Assembly: GCA_003056245.1 (NCBI GenBank) | Contig: MVDH01000003.1 | Coordinates: forward strand, 659,957-723,956 | DNA length: 64,000 nucleotides | Direction of reading: 5' to 3' | From: Cellvibrio sp. 79 | Lineage (GTDB): Bacteria > Pseudomonadota > Gammaproteobacteria > Pseudomonadales > Cellvibrionaceae | Shown here: in pieces, positions 1 to 8,728 of the stretch | Position numbering within the stretch: the first letter of the stretch is position 1 | Layout: every line of letters begins with the position of its first letter | Translations under genes and position numbers: made by a program | The notes under the pieces: model-generated | What the model was told of the DNA's origin: nothing | The model's input: only the letters and a program-made list of their open reading frames with translations | Database searches by the model: none

Positions 1-84
1 GCCGAAGCCGAAGCCGAAGCCGAAGCCGAAGCCGAAGCCGAAGCCGAAGCCGAAGCCGAAGCCGAAGCCGAAGCCGAAGCCGAA
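1..84 (+). repeat. Hexanucleotide tandem repeat encoding (Ala-Glu)n
   Basis: Fourteen perfect GCCGAA units are visible, cut by the window edge, so the full array may be longer. The unit length is a multiple of three, so changes in copy number keep the chpA frame and only change the length of an acidic Ala-Glu linker before an Hpt domain. Confidence 0.95.
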
Positions 85-2676
85 CAGGATATTGTTGAGT
101 CGTTTGATGAAGAGCAAGAAGATGATGAGTTTGATCCGGAAATTGTTGAGATCTTCCTCGAAGAAGCTGGCGAGTTGCTGGAAGAGATCGACGGTTCGCT
201 GAACGAATGGCAAGACGACTGGAATAACACCGATTGTGTTGAACAGTTAAAACGCTCCCTTCATACCTTTAAAGGGGGAGCGCGCCTTGCGGGCATGATG
301 GATCTGGGCGATCTTTCGCACGATTTTGAAACCATCCTTATCGATATGGATGAGGACGCGGAGCTGGATCAATCTTTCTTTAATCGCCTGCACAACTATC
401 AGGATCGCCTGCATTCCGGCGTTGAGCTCGCCCGCAAACGCCTGAGCGGCGAAGCGATACCGGAACCCGTAACCGCAGCCAAACCGCAGCCGGAAGCTGA
501 GCCGCCATTACTGGATTCCTATGTCAGTATTGATGAAGTAATAGACGATATTCGCTTCGTAGCCGATGACGAAACCGTAATCGCAGAAGACGCTGGCGAT
601 GAGGATCATGATGCGCCGGCATTCGAGAAACCACGCGTTGTGGTCGATAACACCCGCGATCTCACCGCTACCTTCAGTCCCGAAGGCACAGCGACTGAAA
701 AACCGAATGTCCTGACGTTTGCACCCAAAGCCAAACCCTCTACCACTAATATGCCAACCGTTCCGGGTACGGAATACGGTGGTGGCTTGCGTTCGGGCAA
801 TACCGGACCAGCGCAGGTACAACACTTGGCAGCGCGCCGGACCGGCCCGCAAGAAGTGGTCAAGGTTTCCGCCGAATTACTGGAAGAACTGGTAAACCTC
901 GCCGGTGAAACTTCCATCAGCCGTGGCCGTATGGAACAACAGGTCAGTGACCTCGGTGGCGCTATCGATGAGATGGATTCCACCATCCAGCGTTTGCAGG
1001 AACAGTTGCGCCGCCTGGATATCGAAACCGAAGCGCAGGTCCTGTTCCGCCAGGAACAAATGGCCCAGCACGAAGAATTCGACCCGCTGGAGATGGACCG
1101 CTACTCGCAGTTGCAGCAGTTGTCGCGCTCGCTGATCGAATCCGCGTCCGACTTGATGGACCTGAAATACACCCTCGCGGATAAAACCCGCGACACCGAA
1201 ACCCTGTTGCTGCAACAGTCGCGCATTAACACTGACTTGCAGGAAGGCCTGATGCGTTCACGCATGGTGCCCTTCTCCCGTCTGGTCCCGCGCTTGCGTC
1301 GTATCGTGCGCCAAGCAGCAACCGAGCTGGGCAAAGAAGTCGATTTCGAACTCGATAACGTCGAAGGTGAACTGGACCGTACCGTTCTGGAACGCATGGT
1401 TGCGCCGCTTGAACACATGCTGCGTAACGCCGTTGACCACGGTATCGAGCTACCGGAAGAGCGTATTGCTGCCGGGAAAAAACCAAATGGCCGCATTCTG
1501 CTAACCCTTGGTCGCGAGGGCGGCGATGTAATTTTGCGCCTGGTTGACGATGGTCGCGGTATCAATCTGAAACGCGTACGCGAAAAGGCAATTGAGCGCG
1601 GCTTGATGTCAGCCGATGTGCAATTGGCCGATCAGGACGTAATCCAGTTCATTCTCCACGCCGGTTTCAGTACCGCCGAAAAAGTCACCCAGATTTCCGG
1701 TCGCGGTGTGGGCATGGACGTGGTGCACTCCGAGATCAAACAACTCGGCGGCGCCATGTTTATCGATTCCAACTGGGGCTCGGGCACCGAATTCACCATC
1801 CGCCTGCCATTCACCGTATCGGTAAACCGCGCGTTGATGGTGCAGATCGGCGACGATCTCTACGCGATCCCGCTGAATACCATCGAAGGTATCGTGCGCG
1901 TCAGCCCGTTTGAGCTGGAACATTACTATCAGGATGAAAGCGCCCGCTTCGACTACGCCGGCGAGCAATATCTCGTTCGCTACCTTGGCGCGCTACTGGA
2001 TTCCACTGCACAACCCAAACTGGATGGCCAATTGCTGCCACTACCGGTTGTACTGGTACGCAGCACCGAACATACCGTAGCGCTGCAAGTGGACCGCCTG
2101 CTGGGCTCACGCGAAATCGTGGTAAAAACTCTGGGTGCGCAATTCAGTGCTGTGCGTGGCGTATCCGGCGCCACCGTAATGGGTGACGGTAGCGTGGTGG
2201 TCATTCTGGATCTGCATGCGATGATCCGTGAGCAATTAGCGCTGGGCAACCAAAGTGCGATCCAGTTGGAACCGCTCAAGGCTTTGCCTGCTGCCGAGGA
2301 AGATCTCAGCGAAAAAACCATTATGGTGGTGGATGACTCGGTAACCGTGCGTAAAGTAACCGGCCGCTTCCTGGAGCGCGAGGGTTTCCGCGTAATCACC
2401 GCCAAAGACGGTGTGGAAGCGCTGCAATTACTGCAAGACCACGTACCGGATGTGATGTTGCTCGATATTGAAATGCCCCGTATGGATGGTTTCGAAGTCG
2501 CTAAAAACGTACGCACCAGCTCGCGCCTGAAAGATCTGCCGATCATCATGATCACCTCGCGTACCGGTGAAAAACACCGCGAGCGCGCGTTCAGCCTGGG
2601 TGTTAACAAGTACATGGGTAAACCGTATCAGGAGGACCTGCTGCTCACCAATATCAACGAGCTGCTGAAAAAATAA
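1..2676 (+). CDS. chpA: ChpA/PilL-type hybrid chemotaxis histidine kinase, 3' part
   Basis: Only the C-terminal part is present; the frame is open from base 1, so the true start lies upstream. The fragment (891 residues) opens with 14 Ala-Glu pairs, then an Hpt domain whose phospho-acceptor is His88 of the fragment (LKRSLHTFKGG). A low-complexity linker, the CheA dimerisation helices and a HATPase domain (LRNAVDHGIE, DDGRGI, GRGVGMDVV) follow. A CheW-like domain and a C-terminal receiver (VVDDSVTVRK; acceptor Asp822 in LLDIEMPRMDG) complete it. In Pseudomonas the homologue drives the Pil-Chp system for type IV pilus twitching and cAMP control. chpB and chpC follow directly, which supports Chp rather than flagellar CheA. 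Sure of the family; the number of upstream Hpt domains cannot be seen. Confidence 0.95.
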   Translation, partial: AEAEAEAEAEAEAEAEAEAEAEAEAEAEQDIVESFDEEQEDDEFDPEIVEIFLEEAGELLEEIDGSLNEWQDDWNNTDCVEQLKRSLHTFKGGARLAGMMDLGDLSHDFETILIDMDEDAELDQSFFNRLHNYQDRLHSGVELARKRLSGEAIPEPVTAAKPQPEAEPPLLDSYVSIDEVIDDIRFVADDETVIAEDAGDEDHDAPAFEKPRVVVDNTRDLTATFSPEGTATEKPNVLTFAPKAKPSTTNMPTVPGTEYGGGLRSGNTGPAQVQHLAARRTGPQEVVKVSAELLEELVNLAGETSISRGRMEQQVSDLGGAIDEMDSTIQRLQEQLRRLDIETEAQVLFRQEQMAQHEEFDPLEMDRYSQLQQLSRSLIESASDLMDLKYTLADKTRDTETLLLQQSRINTDLQEGLMRSRMVPFSRLVPRLRRIVRQAATELGKEVDFELDNVEGELDRTVLERMVAPLEHMLRNAVDHGIELPEERIAAGKKPNGRILLTLGREGGDVILRLVDDGRGINLKRVREKAIERGLMSADVQLADQDVIQFILHAGFSTAEKVTQISGRGVGMDVVHSEIKQLGGAMFIDSNWGSGTEFTIRLPFTVSVNRALMVQIGDDLYAIPLNTIEGIVRVSPFELEHYYQDESARFDYAGEQYLVRYLGALLDSTAQPKLDGQLLPLPVVLVRSTEHTVALQVDRLLGSREIVVKTLGAQFSAVRGVSGATVMGDGSVVVILDLHAMIREQLALGNQSAIQLEPLKALPAAEEDLSEKTIMVVDDSVTVRKVTGRFLEREGFRVITAKDGVEALQLLQDHVPDVMLLDIEMPRMDGFEVAKNVRTSSRLKDLPIIMITSRTGEKHRERAFSLGVNKYMGKPYQEDLLLTNINELLKK

Positions 2677-2685
2677 GGGGCAGCC

Positions 2686-3654
2686 ATGCTTCGTCTGGGC
2701 ATTCTGGTCGACAGCGCCCCCAAGCAGCAGGTATTGGCGCAGCTGATTGCCAAATCAGGCCATAAACTGGCTCATCAACTGCTATTAGGGCACGCCCGAC
2801 AGCTAGTGGAGGATGAGAGTCTGGATGCCTGGCTGGTCGATGTTGCCGAAGACTATGCCGACGATCAGTTGCTGCTGGAAACGCTGTTTAGCAACAGTCG
2901 AATTCCAGTGATACTGAGTGATAGCAGCGAGTTCGCTGCCGGATCGGAAGAGCACACGGCCTGGTTGCGCCGCACCAGTTTACGTTTGCAACGTCTGCGC
3001 GGGGACATCAACCTCCAGCAAGCGGAACCGGCGAGTGAGTTGTGGGTACTGGCCGCATCCACTGGTGGCCCGGCGGCGGTGAAACGGTTTTTGGCCGCCC
3101 TGCCCGCAAATCTGGGTATCGCCTTTGTGTATGTGCAACATATTGATGCCAATCAGGCCGTCACTTTGAATCGAATGATGACCAATGCTGGAAGTTACCC
3201 GGCAATGGTTGCTAGCCAGGGACTGGTACTGGAAGCAAACAGCCTGACGCTGATTACCGCCAAAGACTCGGTGGAACTGTTAAGCAACGGCACGCTGGTA
3301 ATCAATTATGGCCAGCCCTGGAAAGGCAGTTACGCACCCTCGATAGATCAAGTCGCCGCCAATGCCGCACAGATCTATCGGGAGCGCAGTGGTTTGATTA
3401 TCTTTACCGGAATGGGCGATGATGGCGCCGCCAGTTGTCGCATCATGAAGCAGGTTGGCGGTCAAGTATGGGCACAAAGCCCGGATGATTGCACCAGCGA
3501 TTCGATGCCGGTATCGGCTCTTGCTACCGGTTGCGTCGGCCTATCGGGTACACCCGAATATTTAGCCCGCGCACTCGGAAAGTTAGCCAATAAGCACCGG
3601 CTCACCCGGGCTTATAAAAGTCCGATGCGAATAGTTAAAAACATAAATTCATAA
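2686..3654 (+). CDS. chpB: ChpB-type chemoreceptor methylesterase
   Basis: 322 residues with a C-terminal CheB methylesterase domain. The catalytic triad is visible as Ser125 in AASTGGP, His152 in VQHID and Asp246 in FTGMGDDGA. It should remove methyl groups from glutamates of the pilus chemoreceptor (PilJ type) in the cytoplasm. The N-terminal ~110 residues lack an obvious receiver signature with the usual acidic pocket, so control by phosphorylation is doubtful. It starts 9 bases after the chpA stop, with GGGGCAG just upstream, and is followed by a CheW-like gene, the order seen in Pil-Chp clusters. The closest expectation is P. aeruginosa ChpB, of similar length. Confidence 0.88.
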   Translation: MLRLGILVDSAPKQQVLAQLIAKSGHKLAHQLLLGHARQLVEDESLDAWLVDVAEDYADDQLLLETLFSNSRIPVILSDSSEFAAGSEEHTAWLRRTSLRLQRLRGDINLQQAEPASELWVLAASTGGPAAVKRFLAALPANLGIAFVYVQHIDANQAVTLNRMMTNAGSYPAMVASQGLVLEANSLTLITAKDSVELLSNGTLVINYGQPWKGSYAPSIDQVAANAAQIYRERSGLIIFTGMGDDGAASCRIMKQVGGQVWAQSPDDCTSDSMPVSALATGCVGLSGTPEYLARALGKLANKHRLTRAYKSPMRIVKNINS

Positions 3655-3679
3655 ACAGCGAGTAGTCACAGGAAACACC

Positions 3680-4165
3680 ATGAGAGCGCCCCAACGCATA
3701 GAGAAAAAAATCGAAGAAGTGGCGAGCCTGCTCATCCCGTTACAGGGGCGACAATTACTGGCACCCAACGTGACTATCGCTGAAATTGTCCCGGTCTCGC
3801 AGGTCGTTCCTGTGCAAGACGCTCCCGCCTGGTACCTGGGTAACTGCAGTTGGCGCGAACAAACCATTCCACTGCTCGCCTTTGAAGTGTTAAACGGAGA
3901 AGAAAAACCCGGCGTCACCAACCGCTCCCGCTTTGCCGTAATCAACACCACTGGCGTGCACGAATCCCTGCCCTTCATCGCCATCATCACCCAGGGTCTA
4001 CCCCGTCTGGCGCGTGTAACCGAAGAAGAAATCACCGAGCGTGAAGATGCGGACAAAAAACCGTTCGAACTCATGCATGTTTCCTGGGCCGGTGAAGAAG
4101 CTGTGATTCCCGACGTAGAAGCCATGGAACGCACGTTCCTCGATTACTTGCATCTGGATATTTAA
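3680..4165 (+). CDS. chpC: ChpC-type CheW-like coupling protein
   Basis: 161 residues forming a single CheW-like domain, close to the usual size of ChpC. Such proteins couple chemoreceptors to the CheA-type kinase. It lies 25 bases after chpB, with CAGGAAACACC before the ATG giving a good ribosome binding site, and closes the chpABC run. CheW-like domains have few invariant residues, so the call rests on length, on fragments such as RLARVTEEEI, and on position. The next gene is on the opposite strand, so the Chp transcript probably ends in the following 245 bases. Confidence 0.8.
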   Translation: MRAPQRIEKKIEEVASLLIPLQGRQLLAPNVTIAEIVPVSQVVPVQDAPAWYLGNCSWREQTIPLLAFEVLNGEEKPGVTNRSRFAVINTTGVHESLPFIAIITQGLPRLARVTEEEITEREDADKKPFELMHVSWAGEEAVIPDVEAMERTFLDYLHLDI

Positions 4166-4266
4166 AATCAACTCCACTCAAAACGGGAAAAGTTTTTATA
4201 TTGTTAAAGAATCTAATGGATGGTAGATCGAGTTAATTGCGACAACTAACCATTGAACTGAATTGA

Positions 4267-4371
4267 AATTTGCTAAAACTTTTTTAACGCAACGTAGGTA
4301 CCGTTTGAACAGAGTTTGCTGCTTTAAATATAAATAAAATAACCGCGTTAAAATTAAAGTTTTAGCAAATT
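4267..4371. repeat. 105-base element with long terminal inverted repeats
   Basis: AATTTGCTAAAACTT (4267-4281) is repeated exactly in inverted orientation at 4357-4371, and TTAACGC (4284-4290) pairs with GCGTTAA (4345-4351). About 54 bases lie between the arms. It sits between two convergent genes. It could be a small miniature transposable element or a long bidirectional terminator hairpin; no target duplication was identified. Confidence 0.6.
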
Positions 4372-4410
4372 AAAAAAATAATTCTGGTACTTGCTTAACT
4401 GCCGCCCAGA

Positions 4411-5610
4411 TTAACTACCGGTTCCACAGCGTACGGTCACGCATCCTGACTGCGAACCATTCACTACAAGCCCGCAACCTCCACAATATTGCGTTGCCTG
4501 ACTCATAATTCCAGGAATGCTCTGGGAACAAATATTAGTTGCGAACAGCACATTACTATTTTTGCATACTGGCTTTGGATTAATAATCGCAATGTGCTCT
4601 GCAGTAACAGGCTTCTCTCTAAAGTCCGGCCCCAAGACCAGGTAAACCTGACCTGTTGCATCCAAATTCAACGCAGTAGCGATTCTTTGTTTGGCATTAA
4701 TCGTTGTACCCACTAATGTTTTATTGATATCAGCAACGCTTTTCTTCACATACGAATCAACGGTACGATCAATAATCTCGCGGACTACGCCATTATTGGA
4801 TAATGCATAATCGGTAAGTAAAGCTGACTGCGCCTGACCAATAATTTGCGACTCATGCAATCTCACAAAAGAGTTCTGGACACTACCGCCTTTTAAAACA
4901 GTCTCGCCAGCTACCGTTAAATCGGTAGAGAGTGAAGTTGCACTTGATAAGATATTTAAGAACCCATTAGCGCCGTGTATATCAAAATTCTGGATTCTCA
5001 CATCGCCAACTGATGCCTGCAAATCAAAAATTGGCTTGAGTGCAAAAATATAATCTCCGCTTGGGCTCATTTTGAACTTTGGTTCAAGTGAAAGCATTGC
5101 CAGGAAATTACCGGTCACATCCAACCCTGCATCCCCCCAATAACTATCTGTCGCATAGCGAGTGCATGATAGCAATGGTGGTTTATGGCCGAATTCATCT
5201 TTCCCATCAAACCTTGCATATACTCTAACGGGTAATTTCAATGCGAAAACCGCAGGTTCACTCAGGAAATTTCCAGACAACTTTAACCGGGCAGAATTTT
5301 TTAAGGTTAAACTATATTCGTTGCGAGTAATTGTCGTTCTACGAGAGCAGCTGTCTTTAACCCGGATGTTCTGATCATCAACAACCCGGTAAACAACGCC
5401 ATTTTCTTCCAAATAAATGTTAGCATCATTTAATTTTTGATTGATAATTTGCTGGGCCAATTGGCATGCAACACGAACGTCAGAATTGACTTTGTCGCAA
5501 TCCAGAAACTCTTCAGAGGGGTTTTTAAACTGACCAACTGTTATAGCGTGGGATGTTACAGATAAGGCAAGAAATGCGACTGCCATTACACTTTTAAATT
5601 TAGCATTCAT
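4411..5610 (-). CDS. Secreted protein of unknown function
   Basis: 399 residues. Residues 1-22 form a clear signal peptide ending SVTSHA, so the mature protein is outside the cytoplasm. The body is rich in beta-forming stretches and has several cysteines (for example CDK, ACQ, SCSRR, CTRY), with a Cys-rich tail containing CGGCG and CVTVRC that could form disulfides. No family is recognised. It has its own upstream region shared with the divergent FKBP gene. The A+T-rich sequence and absence of obvious partners suggest an accessory gene. Confidence 0.75.
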   Translation of the reverse strand: MNAKFKSVMAVAFLALSVTSHAITVGQFKNPSEEFLDCDKVNSDVRVACQLAQQIINQKLNDANIYLEENGVVYRVVDDQNIRVKDSCSRRTTITRNEYSLTLKNSARLKLSGNFLSEPAVFALKLPVRVYARFDGKDEFGHKPPLLSCTRYATDSYWGDAGLDVTGNFLAMLSLEPKFKMSPSGDYIFALKPIFDLQASVGDVRIQNFDIHGANGFLNILSSATSLSTDLTVAGETVLKGGSVQNSFVRLHESQIIGQAQSALLTDYALSNNGVVREIIDRTVDSYVKKSVADINKTLVGTTINAKQRIATALNLDATGQVYLVLGPDFREKPVTAEHIAIINPKPVCKNSNVLFATNICSQSIPGIMSQATQYCGGCGLVVNGSQSGCVTVRCGTGS

Positions 5611-5736
5611 AATGTATTTTCCTAAATAAAATTTCTTCCAATAAATTTAAAGCAGCAACGCACTATAGATTTCTCAACACATGTTTTCAATCTTTACTTA
5701 ACTTAAAAAATTAATTCAACGCCATTAAAAACACAT

Positions 5737-6084
5737 ATGAAAAAGTCTCAGGAAATAATCATTACCGATTTAGTACCCGGCACTGGTAAATCTGTCGTCA
5801 AGGGGGCACTCATTACTACTCACTACACCGGCTGGCTTGAAGACGGCACCGAATTTGATTCATCTCACAAAAAAGGAAAACCGTTTCAATGTGTTATTGG
5901 CACTGGCCGTGTAATTAAAGGTTGGGACCAGGGTTTAATGGGCATGCAAGCAGGTGGCAAACGCAAATTGGAAGTGCCTGCACATTTAGCCTATGGCGAG
6001 CGACAAATGGGTCCATTAATTAAACCGAATTCCAATCTGTTGTTTGAGATCGAATTATTGGAAGTTTTAACGCGCGACAATTAG
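5737..6084 (+). CDS. FKBP-type peptidyl-prolyl cis-trans isomerase
   Basis: 115 residues, a complete single FKBP domain without signal peptide, so cytoplasmic. Diagnostic segments are HYTGWLEDGTEFDSS, VIKGWDQGL, GGKRKLEVPAHLAYG and the closing NLLFEIELLEV strand. These proteins speed up proline isomerisation and often act as folding helpers. The stand-alone gene is followed by a strong hairpin terminator shared with the convergent lipoprotein gene. Confidence 0.93.
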   Translation: MKKSQEIIITDLVPGTGKSVVKGALITTHYTGWLEDGTEFDSSHKKGKPFQCVIGTGRVIKGWDQGLMGMQAGGKRKLEVPAHLAYGERQMGPLIKPNSNLLFEIELLEVLTRDN

Positions 6085-6154
6085 ATTACTAAAGAGCGCT
6101 AATATCATTACCGAAATTCCTGCCTAAATTTAGTCGCAGATTAGTAAAAAAAAG

Positions 6155-6184
6155 CGCCGTACAGATTGCTCTGTACGGCGTTTT
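6155..6184. terminator. Bidirectional hairpin terminator
   Basis: CGCCGTACAG (6155-6164) pairs perfectly with CTGTACGGCG (6171-6180) around a 6-base loop, with A-rich sequence on the left and TTTT on the right. It lies between the convergent FKBP and lipoprotein genes and can serve both. Confidence 0.85.
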
Positions 6185-6196
6185 AACAAGATCCAA

Positions 6197-6820
6197 TTAT
6201 AAAAGTTCGATAAGCGAAACGAGCTTTAATTTTCCATCCACCATTGAAAAAACTGCGAACCCACCAACCAATATATCGTCAATAATTTGAGCCTCTGCGT
6301 ATACATAATATTTGGAATTCGCTGATGACAACATGATAGGCATCCGATCAACAGTCTCTGGCGTTCCTGTTAAAGCCTTTTTCAAAAAAGGGCCCCAAGT
6401 ATCAAAATCCAAAGTTTCGACCTCAGCAGATAAAGTTTGGTGAGACAATGCTGTGAATGATTTAATTGGTAGCTCCTGAAACTGAATACGGATGCTATAC
6501 GGAGTTTGGTCCTTTATAGGGAATTGAAGTTTTGCATTAATTTTCTTCGGATTTGTCAGTTCGCTTAACTCCGGACCTCGACCGCCAAGAGTTCCAGAAG
6601 TAAATTTCCGTACCAAATGAATTCCATTAGGGTTTGCCAGACTGAGAAATAAATCAATATTTTTCTCTGATACCGCTTTTGAAAAGGACTCGAATGTAGT
6701 TTCTACTTGCTTGTTAGAAGTAATTTGAACGGGCACTACCGTAGAGACATCTGTTTTTTCAGCACTGCATCCACTGGCAAAAAAAACAAAAGCTAAAAAA
6801 ATAAATATTCGCATGATCAT
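6197..6820 (-). CDS. Predicted lipoprotein, possible immunity partner of the upstream peptidoglycan hydrolase
   Basis: 207 residues beginning with a lipoprotein signal peptide (FVFFASGC, lipid-modified Cys at about residue 18), so it should be anchored in the periplasm or outer membrane. The rest resembles no family I know. Its start overlaps the stop of the peptidoglycan hydrolase gene by four bases (ATGA), which implies translational coupling. A signal-less hydrolase paired with an exported small protein is the arrangement of antibacterial effector/immunity pairs. That role is inference; a plain envelope lipoprotein is the alternative. Confidence 0.75.
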   Translation of the reverse strand: MIMRIFIFLAFVFFASGCSAEKTDVSTVVPVQITSNKQVETTFESFSKAVSEKNIDLFLSLANPNGIHLVRKFTSGTLGGRGPELSELTNPKKINAKLQFPIKDQTPYSIRIQFQELPIKSFTALSHQTLSAEVETLDFDTWGPFLKKALTGTPETVDRMPIMLSSANSKYYVYAEAQIIDDILVGGFAVFSMVDGKLKLVSLIELL

Positions 6821-7725
6821 ATAAGCTTCCGAGATTTCATAATTGATTTAAGTACTTTAGCGTAGTTAGGGTCTGTAGCGTACCCCGCCTCTTGCAAACC
6901 ATCAGCCCATTCTTCTGCATCCGTTGTTTTGAAAAGAAATTTATATATACCATTCTCTTTCAAAAATTCTGTGCGCCCACTAATCGATTCCGAGAAATTG
7001 TGGTAGGCCTTAAATTTATCAATAATTTTAACTCGTTTATTATTTAACACTTCATGAGTATAAATTGACACTGACCCTGCAGGCCCTATACCTTTTATAC
7101 CAAACAAATTATAACTGTATTGTTTTGTATAGAGGTCAGTCGGAACGGATTTTCCATAACCGGTCTCAAGAATGGCTTGTGCTGTTGTAATTGCGGCAGG
7201 AATTTTTGATGTAAGCTCCTCTTTTTTCGCCTCTTCAAATACCTGTCGTACAAATTCATTCTTGGATAAAGCACCGAGATCTTTATTTACATTCCCACCC
7301 ACGTTTATGGCTTGCGCTTTGTGAACAGGCTCACCTGCAAGGACTCCATACTGAATACGATTAAATTGTTGATAAACGCCAGTCAATAGCTGATCTAAAC
7401 CGTGAATCGGTGACCAGGCATTTGAAACAGGGGATTTGATGTTGGGTAATTTGGTTGCGGTTTTTATAACAGCATTCAGTTTTGCGATGGTTTTACCACT
7501 TGGGTCTATTCGGCCATCCGGGGCTGCCATACCGACGGCAACACGCTGAAATTGTCGAATTGCCAGCTTCGTTTTACGACCGGCAACTCCATCTTCAGCC
7601 AGTGGGGCTAAAGGCGCTAAAATATTATATTGCATTATATTATTGAGCGCTTTCTGAATAATTCGAACATCAGAATTTCTGTTTTTAGCATTTTCACCAA
7701 CTGATGCAGCAATTTTAATTTCCAT
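6817..7725 (-). CDS. Peptidoglycan-binding / glucosaminidase-type hydrolase without signal peptide
   Basis: 302 residues. Residues ~15-85 form a PG_binding_1 domain (SDVRIIQKALNN, EDGVAGRKTKLAIRQFQ). Residues ~155-300 form a FlgJ-type (GH73-like) glucosaminidase domain with the probable catalytic Glu187 in AQAILETGYGKS and the YSYNLFGIKG motif. The N-terminus (MEIKIAASVGEN) has no signal peptide, so export to peptidoglycan would need another route such as a type VI system, a holin or lysis. The gene overlaps the downstream lipoprotein gene by four bases. A phage-type or housekeeping autolysin remains possible, but no phage genes are nearby. Confidence 0.85.
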   Translation of the reverse strand: MEIKIAASVGENAKNRNSDVRIIQKALNNIMQYNILAPLAPLAEDGVAGRKTKLAIRQFQRVAVGMAAPDGRIDPSGKTIAKLNAVIKTATKLPNIKSPVSNAWSPIHGLDQLLTGVYQQFNRIQYGVLAGEPVHKAQAINVGGNVNKDLGALSKNEFVRQVFEEAKKEELTSKIPAAITTAQAILETGYGKSVPTDLYTKQYSYNLFGIKGIGPAGSVSIYTHEVLNNKRVKIIDKFKAYHNFSESISGRTEFLKENGIYKFLFKTTDAEEWADGLQEAGYATDPNYAKVLKSIMKSRKLI

Positions 7726-7756
7726 AACAAATCCCTATTAAATCCATTGAGTTATT

Positions 7757-7778
7757 GGCTCGCATATGTATGCGAGCC
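7757..7778. promoter_or_regulatory. Perfect inverted repeat upstream of the hydrolase gene
   Basis: GGCTCGCATA (7757-7766) and TATGCGAGCC (7769-7778) form a perfect 10-base inverted repeat with a 2-base centre, 32 bases upstream of the hydrolase ATG on the minus strand. It is either the terminator of the DUF1311 gene (though without a T run) or an operator for the hydrolase/lipoprotein pair. Confidence 0.5.
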
Positions 7779-7964
7779 TTAACTATATCCACGCATAGGG
7801 ATTAATACAAGGTTGTTTGATGAACCAATTTGCAGTAACTCAAACCAGTCATCATAAAATTGGAGTATCAAAATTAAATATGGGGAAAATCTGGAATTTT
7901 ATCTCCTTAGCCAGGCCGGGCATTTTAAATTGCAGATTGTTATCTGACATCAATTCCCTCGCTG

Positions 7965-8417
7965 TTAAAAGGCTTTTGTGTAGTGCATTAATTGGATCAC
8001 TCTGTTGCGTACCACACCCGCTTTATATTGCCCACGTGAAATAGCTGATGCAGTACCAAAATCTTTGTTCGTCCAAGTATTATCAATAAACGAGAGCTCA
8101 AGGTCGCGATATTTGATCCAGCTGAGCTGGGATGCTTTTAGTTGTTTTTGTTTTTCTTCCGGGAGTTTTGCGCGGAGGGTTTTGTAGATGGTGTTGAGTT
8201 CTTTGTCTAAAAACTTCAGGTAATTTGCGAAGGCAACTGAATAATCACTGGTGGTGTTATTTTGTTTTTCGATTGCTATGATAAAAGGTTTTTCGCGGGT
8301 TTCAAATTGCGCAACTAAATCCGGTGCATCCGGGTTATCAATTGCGAGGCTTAGGTTGCTAAATAGCATTAGTGTGAATGCTGCAACAGCTAACCACAAG
8401 TTATAAATTTTCTGCAT
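7965..8417 (-). CDS. DUF1311 / LprI-like periplasmic protein
   Basis: 150 residues from the ATG at 8417, which has GGGGAAAC just upstream; a longer frame starts 18 bases earlier but lacks this signal. The N-terminus is a signal peptide (to about SNLSLA). The C-terminal half carries the DUF1311 pattern: LDKELNTIYKTLRAKL, then LKASQLSWIKYRDLE. The family includes LprI-type lysozyme inhibitors, but most members have no proven function. It follows the 84-residue protein gene closely on the same strand and may belong to the same transcript as the S8 protease. Confidence 0.8.
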   Translation of the reverse strand: MQKIYNLWLAVAAFTLMLFSNLSLAIDNPDAPDLVAQFETREKPFIIAIEKQNNTTSDYSVAFANYLKFLDKELNTIYKTLRAKLPEEKQKQLKASQLSWIKYRDLELSFIDNTWTNKDFGTASAISRGQYKAGVVRNRVIQLMHYTKAF

Positions 8418-8442
8418 GTTGTTTCCCCGTATCAATTTGAAT

Positions 8443-8697
8443 TTATTTCTTTGAGCCTAATTGCCCATCCTCAATTCTGCTTTTAAGACCTGCTGCACCC
8501 CAAGCGGTCGCTATTTTTCCTTGTTCTTCCGCACTCATGACTTCAAAATTTCCAGCAAGGGATTTATCAAAACGTAATTCATCCTGATGAATTACAACGC
8601 CGGATTCGGTGACACTCCGTTTAACGCTATTCGTGGATGGATTATAAGTTACGCTTACGTGCAAACCTTCGTATTCAAATTCCAGATTATTTGACAT
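8443..8697 (-). CDS. Small protein of unknown function
   Basis: 84 residues, no signal peptide or membrane segment. Two short beta-like stretches (NLEFEYEGLHVSVTYNP) are followed by a helical C-terminus ending SKK. It lies 31 bases after the S8 protease stop and 25 bases before the DUF1311 start, so the three are probably co-transcribed. CAGGAGCAATTACC before its ATG is a strong ribosome binding site, supporting it as a real gene. No homologue is recognised. Confidence 0.65.
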   Translation of the reverse strand: MSNNLEFEYEGLHVSVTYNPSTNSVKRSVTESGVVIHQDELRFDKSLAGNFEVMSAEEQGKIATAWGAAGLKSRIEDGQLGSKK

Positions 8698-8728
8698 GGT
8701 AATTGCTCCTGATTTTTTTTGCGGTTAA

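Noticed and set aside
1-84. GCCGAA tandem array as a CRISPR-like array
   Set aside because: Units are adjacent with no spacers and are in frame within chpA.
7817-8044. Open frame of 75 codons on the plus strand
   Set aside because: It overlaps the end of the well-supported DUF1311 gene in antisense and shows no protein-like pattern.
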